Source of the DNA: Malikia spinosa
GTDB lineage: Bacteria; Pseudomonadota; Gammaproteobacteria; Burkholderiales; Burkholderiaceae_C
Assembly: GCF_002980625.1 (NCBI RefSeq)
Contig: NZ_PVLR01000032.1
Coordinates: 1-47,217 of the forward strand
Direction of reading: 5' to 3'
Length of the DNA stretch: 47,217 bases
The notes under the pieces were generated by a model. It saw nothing but the letters and a program-made list of their open reading frames with translations. It had not been told where the DNA came from and did not search any database. A program made the translations under genes and the position numbers. This document shows positions 16,823-24,921 of the stretch, piece by piece (position 1 is the first letter of the stretch; each line of letters starts with the position of its first letter).

Positions 16823-17974
16823 TCAGGGCTTGAAGCTGTTCACGGCGGCGCGGCCGACGGCCGAGTCGTCGGTGAAGAAGCCATCGATGCCGGTCTTCAG
16901 GTAGGCCTGGATTTCGGCGATGCTGTTGCCGCGTGCGCTGGCATCGCTGGTCGGGGCGCCCTTGAGGCTGGCCGGCAGGAAGCTGTTTTCCGGGCGCAGG
17001 GTCCAGGTATGGACCACGAGACCGGCGGCATGCGCGTCCTTGACGAAGCTGGTCGGTGCGCCGAGCTCGGTCGCCACGCCGTTCACGCGCACGAAGGGAA
17101 TGATCCACTCCTTGTACGGGCCCACGGCATAGGCATAGCTGGCGATTTCCTTCAGGCCGGCTGGGGTCACCATGTCGGCATAGCTGCGGGTGTTGGATGC
17201 ACCTTCAGCCACGAAGTCGTAGGGACGACCGCTGCCGTTGATCAGCTGTGCCAGGCGGACCGTGCTGAGCTTGCTGATTTCCTTCAGGTTGCCGACCTCG
17301 AACGACTGCACGAACACCGGAGCGCCGCGGTGGTTCCAGCCGTTCTTCTCGAGCGTGGCCAGCAGCGGCTTTTCCAGCGGCAGGCCGATCGACTTGAAAT
17401 AGGTCGGGTGCTTGGTTTCCGGCTCGATCGCGATCACGCGGCCCTTGGCGGCGGACTGGGCCTTGGCCAGGTCGATGACCTCCTGCAGCGTCGGCACCTC
17501 GAACTGGTCGTTGTACTGGGTGTTGGCGGGACGAATTGCCGGGATGCGCTCGCGCGCGCGCAGGGTCTTGAGTTCGGCCAGCGTGAAGTCTTCGGTGAAC
17601 CAGCCGGTGATGCTGGTGCCATCGACGACCTTGGTGGTCTTGCGCGAGGCGAACTGCGGCAGCTCGGCGACGTTGGTGGTGGCTTCCTTGACCGAGCCGT
17701 CGGCGTTGAGGATCGCGATGGCGTTCTCGTGCCGGTCGACCAGCACGCCATCCTTGGTGATGACCAGATCGGGTTCGATGATGTCGGCACCGTCGTCGAT
17801 CGCCTTCTGATAGGCCGCCAGCGTGTGCTCGGGACGCAGCGCCGAGGCACCGCGGTGTGCAATCACCGTCGGCGTGGGCGGCATATAGCTGTCTTCGCTG
17901 TCGTTGCAGCCAGCCAGGGAGAGCACGGCGGCCAGGGCCAGCGTCGTGGGCATGAGGAGGGTGGATTGGGTCAT
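16823..17974 (-). CDS. glpQ: Glycerophosphodiester phosphodiesterase, lipoprotein form
   Basis: Hydrolyses glycerophosphodiesters from phospholipid turnover to glycerol-3-phosphate and an alcohol. The 383-residue protein starts with a signal peptide ending in a lipobox (LSLAGC, Cys23), so it should be membrane-anchored in the periplasm. The GDPD TIM barrel has VIAHRGAS (H40, R41), IIEPDLV with E67 and D69 as metal ligands, and VDRH with H82 as catalytic residue; IEPETKHP and the C-terminal FFTDD complete the signature. It follows gph on the same strand after about 80 bases. ATG 17974 gives a slightly long n-region; ATG 17953 would still keep the lipobox. Confidence 0.93.
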   Translation of the reverse strand: MTQSTLLMPTTLALAAVLSLAGCNDSEDSYMPPTPTVIAHRGASALRPEHTLAAYQKAIDDGADIIEPDLVITKDGVLVDRHENAIAILNADGSVKEATTNVAELPQFASRKTTKVVDGTSITGWFTEDFTLAELKTLRARERIPAIRPANTQYNDQFEVPTLQEVIDLAKAQSAAKGRVIAIEPETKHPTYFKSIGLPLEKPLLATLEKNGWNHRGAPVFVQSFEVGNLKEISKLSTVRLAQLINGSGRPYDFVAEGASNTRSYADMVTPAGLKEIASYAYAVGPYKEWIIPFVRVNGVATELGAPTSFVKDAHAAGLVVHTWTLRPENSFLPASLKGAPTSDASARGNSIAEIQAYLKTGIDGFFTDDSAVGRAAVNSFKP

Positions 17975-18055
17975 GAGGGCTTCTCTGGGGGGAAACCGCC
18001 CAATCTAGGCCGGCCCCGTGAAGCCCCGGTGATCGCTCAATGAAGATCTCGTGAA

Positions 18056-18736
18056 TCAGCCCAGCAGCTGGCCGATCCGGTCCAGATAGGCCGCTGCCGG
18101 CACGGCGCGGATCGGCTCGCCATGGTTGTAGCCATAGCTCACGAGCGCGACCGGGCAGCCGGCCGCATGCGCCGCCTCGGCATCGTTGCGCGAGTCGCCG
18201 ACCATCAGCGTGCGCGCCGGCAGGGTACCGAGCGCCCGGCAGGTCTCCAGCAGCGGCAGCGGATCGGGCTTCTTGCGCGCGAACGAGTCGCCGCCGAAGA
18301 CGAACTCGAAATAGCCGTCCAGCCCCTTGGCCGCCAGCAACGGCCGCGCGAAGGCCAGCGGCTTGTTGGTCAGGCAGGCCAGGCGCAGGCCGGCGTCGCG
18401 CAGCGACTGCAGGCCCTCGACCACGCCAGCGAAGACCGCGGCAAACTCCCCGTTGATGCCCAGGTAATGGCGCTGGTAGGCAGCCCAGGCCAGCTCGTAG
18501 CGCGCCGGGTCGCCACCGACCGCGGCCAGGGTCTGGCGGATCAGGTGCTCGCTGCCCTTGCCGACGGTGCGCTCGACGAAGGCGCGCTCCACGCGCGGCA
18601 GGCCAAGCTCGTCCAGCGTCAGGCCCAGCACGGCGACGAAGTCGCCCAGCGTGTCGATCATGGTGCCGTCGAGGTCGATGATGGCGGCGTCGAGGCCGGA
18701 TGGAAGGTCGGGAGGCAGGTGGCTGGCGCTTGTCAT
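18056..18736 (-). CDS. gph: HAD-family phosphatase, phosphoglycolate phosphatase-like
   Basis: A 226-residue haloacid-dehalogenase-type hydrolase. Motif I is DLDGTMIDT (D22, D24 by count from ATG 18736), motif II is CLTNKP, the Lys of motif III lies in ARKKPDP, and motif IV is VGDSRNDAEAA. A helical cap sits between motifs I and II (Gph/PGP subclass I). Gph removes 2-phosphoglycolate produced by oxygenase activity or DNA repair; other small phosphoesters are possible. The frame stays open well upstream, but only from ATG 18736 does it read as this family. It is divergent from modA, 96 bases away. Confidence 0.85.
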   Translation of the reverse strand: MTSASHLPPDLPSGLDAAIIDLDGTMIDTLGDFVAVLGLTLDELGLPRVERAFVERTVGKGSEHLIRQTLAAVGGDPARYELAWAAYQRHYLGINGEFAAVFAGVVEGLQSLRDAGLRLACLTNKPLAFARPLLAAKGLDGYFEFVFGGDSFARKKPDPLPLLETCRALGTLPARTLMVGDSRNDAEAAHAAGCPVALVSYGYNHGEPIRAVPAAAYLDRIGQLLG

Positions 18737-18832
18737 GGTCAGGCAGTGGCGGTGGATCGGTGGCTGGTGATCGCTCGGGCCGGGCAAGGCCGTACACTTT
18801 CTCCATCCATCAGACAGATAGTAAGATTTTTC

Positions 18833-19579
18833 ATGAAGCGAATGCTCGCGGCCTGCTTTTGTGCACTGGGATTGGTGCTGCCGACCCAGGCAGCCGAGGT
18901 CTCCGTGGCCGTGGCCGCCAACTTCACGGCGCCGATGCAGAAGATCGCCGCCGCGTTCGAGCAGGACAGCGGCCACCAGGCCCGGCTGGCCTTCGGCTCG
19001 ACCGGCCGCTTCTACGCCCAGATCCAGCAAGGCGCGCCGTTCCAGCTGCTGCTGGCTGCGGACGACGAGACCCCGGCCCGGCTCGAGCGTGAAGGCCTGG
19101 GGGTGGCCGGCAGCCGCTTCACCTACGCGATCGGCCGGCTCGTGCTCTGGAGTCCGCAGCCCGGCCTGGTCGACGATCAAGGCCTGGTACTCAGGCAGGG
19201 CCGCTTCGACAAACTGGCCCTGGCCGACCCGAAACTCGCCCCCTATGGCGCCGCCGCGATCGAAAGCCTGACCCGGCTCGGCCTGCTGCAGGACCTGCAA
19301 GCCAAGTTCGTGCAGGGCGAGAACATCGCCCAGGCCTACCAGTTCGTCGCCAGCGGCAATGCCCAGCTCGGCCTGCTGGCCCTGTCGCAGGTCCATGCCG
19401 ACGGCCGATTGCGCGCGGGCTCGGCCTGGGTCCTGCCGGCCTGGCTGCACCGCCCGATCCGGCAGGATGCCCTGCTGCTGACGCAGGGCAAGGACAATCC
19501 GGCTGCCGCGGCGCTGCTGCGCTACCTGCAAGGCGACAAGGCGCGCGCCATCATCCGCGCCCACGGCTACGAGTTCTGA
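18833..19579 (+). CDS. modA: Molybdate ABC transporter substrate-binding protein
   Basis: Periplasmic binding protein that captures molybdate or tungstate. The 248-residue precursor has a signal peptide ([21 protein letters not shown]) and a mature start [22 protein letters not shown], the ModA hallmark; [25 protein letters not shown] follows, with [20 protein letters not shown] near the second lobe. The frame extends upstream, but ATG 18833 is the only start placing the signal peptide at the N-terminus. First gene of modABC; modB begins two bases after its stop. No molybdenum-cofactor riboswitch or ModE-like palindrome was recognised in the 96-base leader. Confidence 0.95.
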   Translation: MKRMLAACFCALGLVLPTQAAEVSVAVAANFTAPMQKIAAAFEQDSGHQARLAFGSTGRFYAQIQQGAPFQLLLAADDETPARLEREGLGVAGSRFTYAIGRLVLWSPQPGLVDDQGLVLRQGRFDKLALADPKLAPYGAAAIESLTRLGLLQDLQAKFVQGENIAQAYQFVASGNAQLGLLALSQVHADGRLRAGSAWVLPAWLHRPIRQDALLLTQGKDNPAAAALLRYLQGDKARAIIRAHGYEF

Positions 19580-19580
19580 C

Positions 19581-20264
19581 ATGCCTTTCGACCCGGCTGC
19601 CCTGCAGGCGATCTGGCTCACGCTCAAGCTCGCAACGCTGACCACGGTGCTGCTGCTGCTGATCGCGACGCCGCTGGCCTGGTGGCTGGCGCGGACCGGC
19701 TCGCGCTGGCGCGCCCCGATCAGCGCGCTGGTGACGCTGCCGCTGGTGCTACCACCCTCGGTGCTGGGCTTCTACCTGCTGCTGGCAATGGGTCCGCACG
19801 GCCCGCTGGGCCAGCTGACGCAGGCGCTCGGCTGGGGCTTGCTGTCGTTCAGCTTCACGGGTCTGCTGATCGGCTCGGTCATCTTCTCGCTGCCGTTCGC
19901 GGTGCAGCCGCTGCAACATGCCTTCGAGGCCCAGGGCCAGCGTGCGATGGAAGTCGCCGCCACGCTGCGCGCGCGCCCGCTGGACGCCTTCTTCACGGTC
20001 GCGCTGCCGCAGGCGCGGACCGGGCTGGTCACGGCGGCGATCCTGAGCTTCGCGCACACGGTCGGCGAGTTCGGCGTCGTGCTGATGATAGGCGGCAACA
20101 TCCCGGGCCAGACCCGGGTGGTGTCGACCCAGATCTACGGCCATGTCGAGGCGATGGAATATGCCCAGGCGCACTGGCTGGCCGGCGCCATGGTGCTGTT
20201 CTCCTTCGTGGTGCTGCTGAGCCTGGCGCTGCTCAAGCGCCAGCGCGGCCCGGGACTGCCATGA
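19581..20264 (+). CDS. modB: Molybdate ABC transporter permease
   Basis: Inner-membrane channel subunit of 227 residues with five to six helices. [19 protein letters not shown] and the EAA-type cytoplasmic loop ([29 protein letters not shown]) are typical of ModB, as is [32 protein letters not shown] near the C-terminus. It pairs with modA upstream and overlaps modC by four bases (ATGA), indicating tight translational coupling. Confidence 0.96.
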   Translation: MPFDPAALQAIWLTLKLATLTTVLLLLIATPLAWWLARTGSRWRAPISALVTLPLVLPPSVLGFYLLLAMGPHGPLGQLTQALGWGLLSFSFTGLLIGSVIFSLPFAVQPLQHAFEAQGQRAMEVAATLRARPLDAFFTVALPQARTGLVTAAILSFAHTVGEFGVVLMIGGNIPGQTRVVSTQIYGHVEAMEYAQAHWLAGAMVLFSFVVLLSLALLKRQRGPGLP

Positions 20265-21346
20265 GCGAGCCGGCGCTGCAGATCCGGCTCACGCTGCCAC
20301 GGGCCGATTTCGCGCTGCAGGTCGACCTGCAATTGCCCGCGCGCGGCATCACGGTGCTGTTCGGGGCCTCCGGCTCGGGCAAGACCAGCCTGCTGCGCTG
20401 CGTCGCCGGGCTGGAGCGGGCGCAACAGGCCCATGTCGCCATCGCTGGCGAGGTCTGGCAGGACGATGCAACCGGCCTGTTCCTGCCGACCCACCGGCGC
20501 GCGCTGGGCTATGTGTTCCAGGAAGCCAGCCTGTTCGAGCATCTGGACGTGCAGGGCAACCTCGATTACGGCGTCAAGCGCGCGCGCACGCCGCAAGCCA
20601 GGCAGCAGCTGCAAGCGGCGATCGAGCTGCTGGGCATCGCCGAGCTGCTGCGGCGCCGGCCGGCCCAACTCTCGGGCGGCGAGCGCCAGCGGGTCGCGAT
20701 CGCGCGCGCGCTGGCCACGGCGCCGCGGGTGCTGCTGCTCGACGAACCGATGGCCGCGCTCGACCTGGCGCGCCGGCTCGAGATCATGCCCTGGCTCGAA
20801 CGCCTGCGCGACGAGCTCAGCATTCCGATGCTCTATGTCACCCATTCTGCCGACGAGCTGGCGCGGCTGGCCGACCATCTGGTGGTGCTCGCGCGCGGGC
20901 AGGTGCAGGCAGTCGGTCCGGTGCAGCAGGTGCTGGACTCGCTGCAGAGCCCGGTCGTGGTCGGTGAGGACGCAGGCGTGCTGCTGCAAGGCCAGATCGC
21001 CGAACGCGATGGCGACTGGCAGCTGGCCCGGGTGGCGTTCGAGGGCGGCGAGCTCTGGGTGCGCGACCGCGACATCCCCGTCGGGCAGACCGTGCGGCTG
21101 CGCGTGCTGGCGCGCGACGTGAGCCTGACGACCACCGAACCGCATCACACCAGCATCCAGAACCATCTGCCGGGACGGATCGATTCGATCGCCCCCGATG
21201 CCCATCCGTCGCAGGTGCTGGTGCGCGTGCGTTGCGGCGAGGCGGTGCTGCTGGCGCGCATCACCCGGCGCGCCCAGGCCCTGCTGCACTTGCAGCCGAG
21301 CAGCATCGTCTGGGTGCAGGTGAAGTCGGTGGCCGTGGTGCAATAA
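20261..21346 (+). CDS. modC: Molybdate ABC transporter ATP-binding protein
   Basis: A 361-residue ATPase powering molybdate uptake. Walker A is GASGSGKTS, the Q-loop lies in [13 protein letters not shown], the signature is [15 protein letters not shown], Walker B is [12 protein letters not shown] and the switch His is in YVTHSADE. The C-terminal part (about 295-361; [19 protein letters not shown]) is a MOP domain that binds oxyanions and feeds back on transport. ATG 20261 overlaps the modB stop. The stop codon forms part of a hairpin shared with the converging FUSC gene. Confidence 0.96.
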   Translation: MSEPALQIRLTLPRADFALQVDLQLPARGITVLFGASGSGKTSLLRCVAGLERAQQAHVAIAGEVWQDDATGLFLPTHRRALGYVFQEASLFEHLDVQGNLDYGVKRARTPQARQQLQAAIELLGIAELLRRRPAQLSGGERQRVAIARALATAPRVLLLDEPMAALDLARRLEIMPWLERLRDELSIPMLYVTHSADELARLADHLVVLARGQVQAVGPVQQVLDSLQSPVVVGEDAGVLLQGQIAERDGDWQLARVAFEGGELWVRDRDIPVGQTVRLRVLARDVSLTTTEPHHTSIQNHLPGRIDSIAPDAHPSQVLVRVRCGEAVLLARITRRAQALLHLQPSSIVWVQVKSVAVVQ

Positions 21347-21364
21347 GGCCGGCCAGAGGCCTTA
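21344..21364. terminator. Hairpin spanning both stop codons of modC and the FUSC gene
   Basis: TAAGGCC-GGCCAGA-GGCCTTA is a perfect seven-base inverted repeat whose outer bases are the TAA stops of the two converging genes. It probably acts as a two-way terminator, though no T tract follows on either side. Confidence 0.45.
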
Positions 21365-23578
21365 CTGGCGCGACTGGGCCAGCGCCGCCAGGACCTGGTC
21401 GGCCTCGGCCCGGACCCGGCCCGACACCGCGGTCGCGAGCTGCAGCCGCCTGAGCAACCAGGGCTCCAGGGCATCGTCGAGCGGCGCCACGAACGACGGG
21501 AGCTCGGCCAAGGGCAAGGCGTCTGCGGGCAAGCTGGCCACCTCGGGTTGGGTCAGGACGGTCCCGATCGCATCGACCGCCTGCGCCAGCGGCGGCTGCA
21601 ACGGCAGCAGGTCGATCCGGTCCCGATGCTGGACCAGCATCGTCTTGACCGCCGTCAACTGGGCCAGCAGCTGGTAGCTGTAGGCCAGCAAGCGCTCCAG
21701 CGGCTCCAGCGGCGGCCTGACGGCGCGCGGCTCGGACAGCGAGCGCTGGATCGCCTGCATCAGTGCGGACAGGCTGTCATGGGCCTCGCGGCGGGCCAGC
21801 CGCCATTCGATCTCGGGCGCGTTGTCTATCGCCTGCAGCTGGCCCAGTCCGAGCGCGACCTCGGCATGGCGGGCCTGCGCCTTCAACGTCCGGTTCAGCA
21901 GCGATGGCATGGCCTGGCGTTCCCAGGACGGCAGGAAATAGCTATACAGCCAGGCAAAGCCGACCCCGATCAGCGTGTCGGCCATGCGCTCGATCACGTC
22001 GAACACCGGCGAGGCTCCGGCATTGAGCATATGGGCCTGGACCAACCCGAGCAGCGTGGCCGCCACGGCAGTGACCAGATAGCGCCTGGCCGCGAAGGCA
22101 TGGGCGCAGGCCTGGGCCAGCGTCAGGACCAGCAGCAGCTGCAGCGCCGACAGATGGGCCGACAGCAGCGCAGCCGACAGCAGGCAACCGATCAAGGTGC
22201 CCAGCACGCGGTGGTTGCGGCGCTCCAGGGTCTGGGCCAGGCTGCCGCGCAGCACGACGACAATCGTCAACAGGATCCAGTAATCATGCGTGCCCCAGGG
22301 CAGGACCTGCGCCAGGGCATAGGCCGAGCCCAGCGCCAGGCTGGCCCGGATCGCATGCCGCAGCGAGGGTGCGTTCCAGCGCCAGAGCGAGGCCAGAGGC
22401 CGCCAGCTCCAGTAGGTGGGACTCACGAACAACTGCCAGGCGGTGCGGACCGCTGCCAGGTTCGGCGCTGCCTGGCCACGCCCGAGCTCGATCAGGCGCA
22501 AGACATCATCGCTCAGATTGGCGACCCGGTTGGCCAGGCTCAGTGTCAGCGCCGCCGGCAGGGCATCGGACGCTTCGCGGGCGTGATCGGCGGCACAGTC
22601 GACCTGGCGCCAGGGCGCCAGCGGCTGGCCCAGATCCGGGAAGGCCGGCGGCAGATCGCCGCGCAACAAGGCGTCGGCCACCTGCTCGGTCGCACTGGCG
22701 CAATCCTGCATGACCCGGGACAGCAGCGGCAAGGCCGATCGATGTCCGGGCCGGGCCCGGATCGCGTCGAGGTCGAGCTCGCAGGCCAGCAGATGGTCAC
22801 GCAGTTCCATGACCAGCAGCAGCATGGCCACCAGCTGCTGGCGGCGCGGGGTGCGCGGCGACTCGAGCAGGATGTCGCGCGCCGCTTGCAGCTGATCGGC
22901 CAGCTGGGCCTGCTGGCGCAGCACGGCGCCGATGACCGGCAGGCCGGACGCCGATGCCGGCTCGTCCCGGGGCTGGAACTGCCTGGCCTGCAACCGCATC
23001 AGCGCCACCAGCGAGAACAGGGTGTTGGCCAGGGTCGCCATCCGGTAGAACGGGTTCAGCCAGGCATTGGCCACCGTGGCCCAGACCAGGTAGACGCCAG
23101 CGCCGAGCGCGAAGCAGGCACTGTTGAACAGCACGCTGGCCTGCCGGGGCATGGCCATCGAGAACAAGGCCGCGAACATCAGCGACATGACGATCGGCAG
23201 GCCCCGCTTGCCCCAGGCACCGGCCAGGAAGGCCAGAAAGGTGGCCGAGACCAGCAGCAAGCCCAGGTAGAGCGGCGAGGCATGCAGTGCCTGCACGGCA
23301 GCGAACAAGGGCAGGCCCAGGATGGCCGAGGGCAGCAGCAGCCAGATCTTGCCGCGCTGGGGCGAGGCCTGGTCAGGCGGAATGCAGACGATCACGCCGA
23401 CCGAAGCGGCGGCAGCCGCTTCCGGCCCGAGCCAGAGCCGAACCAGACCGGAAATCAGCAGCAGGCCAAGCGCAGCCATGGCCCCGTTGCCAAAATAGGG
23501 ACTCAACAACACCCGTGCGGCGGCCCGCAGGCGCGGATGGCTCATCGCTTGCCTGATCATGTCCATGGTGACAGTCAT
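21362..23578 (-). CDS. FUSC-family inner membrane protein (YccS/YhfK-like)
   Basis: A protein of about 738 residues with two hydrophobic blocks, near 25-185 and 400-520, each made of about six helices and followed by a helical cytoplasmic domain. This duplicated layout is that of the FUSC/YccS/aromatic-acid-exporter family. In the second block, THDYWILLTIVVVLRGSLAQTLERRNHRVLGTLIG is a strong family signature. Members such as AaeB export aromatic acids; most, including this one, have no assigned substrate. Several start codons are possible (ATG 23578, 23566, 23560; TTG 23602); I took the first ATG. No AaeA-type membrane fusion protein is next to it. Confidence 0.85.
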   Translation of the reverse strand: MTVTMDMIRQAMSHPRLRAAARVLLSPYFGNGAMAALGLLLISGLVRLWLGPEAAAAASVGVIVCIPPDQASPQRGKIWLLLPSAILGLPLFAAVQALHASPLYLGLLLVSATFLAFLAGAWGKRGLPIVMSLMFAALFSMAMPRQASVLFNSACFALGAGVYLVWATVANAWLNPFYRMATLANTLFSLVALMRLQARQFQPRDEPASASGLPVIGAVLRQQAQLADQLQAARDILLESPRTPRRQQLVAMLLLVMELRDHLLACELDLDAIRARPGHRSALPLLSRVMQDCASATEQVADALLRGDLPPAFPDLGQPLAPWRQVDCAADHAREASDALPAALTLSLANRVANLSDDVLRLIELGRGQAAPNLAAVRTAWQLFVSPTYWSWRPLASLWRWNAPSLRHAIRASLALGSAYALAQVLPWGTHDYWILLTIVVVLRGSLAQTLERRNHRVLGTLIGCLLSAALLSAHLSALQLLLVLTLAQACAHAFAARRYLVTAVAATLLGLVQAHMLNAGASPVFDVIERMADTLIGVGFAWLYSYFLPSWERQAMPSLLNRTLKAQARHAEVALGLGQLQAIDNAPEIEWRLARREAHDSLSALMQAIQRSLSEPRAVRPPLEPLERLLAYSYQLLAQLTAVKTMLVQHRDRIDLLPLQPPLAQAVDAIGTVLTQPEVASLPADALPLAELPSFVAPLDDALEPWLLRRLQLATAVSGRVRAEADQVLAALAQSRQ

Positions 23579-23600
23579 GGTACGCCAGGGAACCGGCAGC

Positions 23601-23637
23601 AAAACAAAAGCCCCGCCTGAATCAACAGGAGGGGCTT
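23601..23637 (-). terminator. Intrinsic terminator of tRNA-Gly
   Basis: On the minus strand AAGCCCCTCCTG pairs with CAGGCGGGGCTT (12 positions, one mismatch, six-base loop) and is followed by TTGTTTTG. It lies 24 bases beyond the tRNA-Gly 3' end and just upstream of the FUSC start. Confidence 0.85.
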
Positions 23638-23661
23638 GTGCCTAGCCACTGGGGCTTGATC

Positions 23662-23737
23662 TGGAGCGGGATAAGAGACTCGAACTCTCGACCTATACCT
23701 TGGCAAGGTATCGCTCTACCAACTGAGCTAATCCCGC
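23662..23737 (-). tRNA. tRNA-Gly (anticodon GCC)
   Basis: A 76-base cloverleaf on the minus strand. Acceptor GCGGGAT pairs with the 3' strand before the discriminator base and an encoded CCA; the D arm is GCTC-AGTTGGTA-GAGC; the anticodon stem ATACC/GGTAT holds loop TTGCCAA with anticodon GCC; the T arm carries GTTCGAGTC. It reads GGC and GGU codons. A strong terminator follows, so it is likely transcribed alone. Confidence 0.97.
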
Positions 23738-23847
23738 GAAATTTGGTGGCGTGATTGTAGCAGAAGAAAATCCCCGACTACACAGCCGCCAGGCAGCGCA
23801 TCTCTTGACCAGTGGATCAGCTGGGGCGTAACCGGGTCCGACGGGCA

Positions 23848-24780
23848 TCAGCTTGAACCGCGCTGCGCCCGGGTCGCCAGCCAGGCCTGGTAGCCTCCCT
23901 TCAGGGGCTTGGCCGATGAATAACCGGCTTGCTGCAGCTGGCGCGCCGCCTGCACGGCACTGGCGTCCTCGGGGCAGGCACACAGGGTCACGATCGGCCG
24001 CTCCTTGGGCCAGTCGCCGACCGCCTCCAGCAGCCAGTCATGTTCGGCCACCCGGGTGCCATCGATCGGACCGGTCTCGGCGATCATCGTGGCGCTGCGC
24101 AGGTCGAGCACGAGCGGCGGCTCGGCACCGGCCAAGGCTGCGATCAGCTCGTCTGGCGTGATGTGCGGCACGGCGCTGAGTTGCCTGAAGCGGTATTTCT
24201 GCCATAGCTTCCAACCGATCCCGCTGACCAGCAACACGAGCACCAGCAACAACAGCCAGCTGGCATGACGGTCCAGCAGCGCGATGACTGACTGCACGGC
24301 ATCCTGCAACAGCCAGCCGGCGCCGAGCGCGAGTCCGGCCCATAGCGCGGACCCGACAGCCGCCGCCAGCAGGAAGCCCAGCGGGTTCATGCGCATCGCA
24401 CCGGCAATCGGCGGCGCCACGGTCGAAAAACCCGGGATGAACTTGGCCACGACCAGCGACGACACCCCCCAGCGGATGAAGCGCGCCTCGGTCAGGCTGA
24501 CGCAGGACGAGGGATTGATCGAGAGCTTGCACAGACCGGCCAGCACCCGGTAGCCAAACAGCTTGCCGGTCAGGTACCAGATCCAGTCGGCAATCACCGA
24601 GGCAACGACCGCCGCCGCCAGGATCTGGCCGAGGCTGCCCGAGGTCGCCGCCAGGCTGCCGGCAAGCAACAGGGTCGGCACAGCCGGCACCGGCAGGCCG
24701 ATCTGCTGCAACAGGACGTTCACGAACACGACGGTGATCGCGTCCTCGCGAAGGGTCTGGCTGATCTGATTGATATCCAT
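23848..24780 (-). CDS. DedA-family membrane protein fused to a rhodanese domain
   Basis: A 310-residue fusion. Residues 1-195 are a DedA/SNARE-associated membrane protein: QIGLPVPAVPTLLLAGSLA near the N-terminus, KFIPGFSTVAPPIAGAMRM (113-131) as the family motif, and a last helix at about 174-193. Residues 205-305 form a rhodanese domain with VLDLRS (224-229) and an active-site loop at CACPEDAS with Cys267, closing with KGGYQAWLA. DedA proteins flip undecaprenyl phosphate or support membrane potential; rhodaneses move sulfane sulfur. The combined role is not known. It is divergent from the sigma-54 activator, 141 bases away. Confidence 0.9.
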   Translation of the reverse strand: MDINQISQTLREDAITVVFVNVLLQQIGLPVPAVPTLLLAGSLAATSGSLGQILAAAVVASVIADWIWYLTGKLFGYRVLAGLCKLSINPSSCVSLTEARFIRWGVSSLVVAKFIPGFSTVAPPIAGAMRMNPLGFLLAAAVGSALWAGLALGAGWLLQDAVQSVIALLDRHASWLLLLVLVLLVSGIGWKLWQKYRFRQLSAVPHITPDELIAALAGAEPPLVLDLRSATMIAETGPIDGTRVAEHDWLLEAVGDWPKERPIVTLCACPEDASAVQAARQLQQAGYSSAKPLKGGYQAWLATRAQRGSS

Positions 24781-24921
24781 GAATTCGCTCTGCGACGCAA
24801 CTGGCCGGCCTGTTCCTCATGATACAAGGCTGGCTGGAGTCCCAGCAAAGCAGCGTGAATCTCTGCCGCCCGACCCAGGTCTGCCACGGGTGAGGTGCCA
24901 GCTGGCGCTACCATCGTTCGC

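Noticed and set aside
18122-18832. N-terminal extension of modA
   Set aside because: The frame is open upstream but antisense to gph, and the signal peptide begins at ATG 18833.
18737-18832. Molybdenum-cofactor riboswitch before modA
   Set aside because: The leader is only 96 bases, shared with the divergent gph start, and no matching helices were seen.
21548-23620. Long plus-strand open frame of 690 codons antisense to the FUSC gene
   Set aside because: Composition is Gln/Arg/Gly-rich with no domain pattern, while the minus strand encodes a full membrane protein. High GC keeps the antisense frame open.
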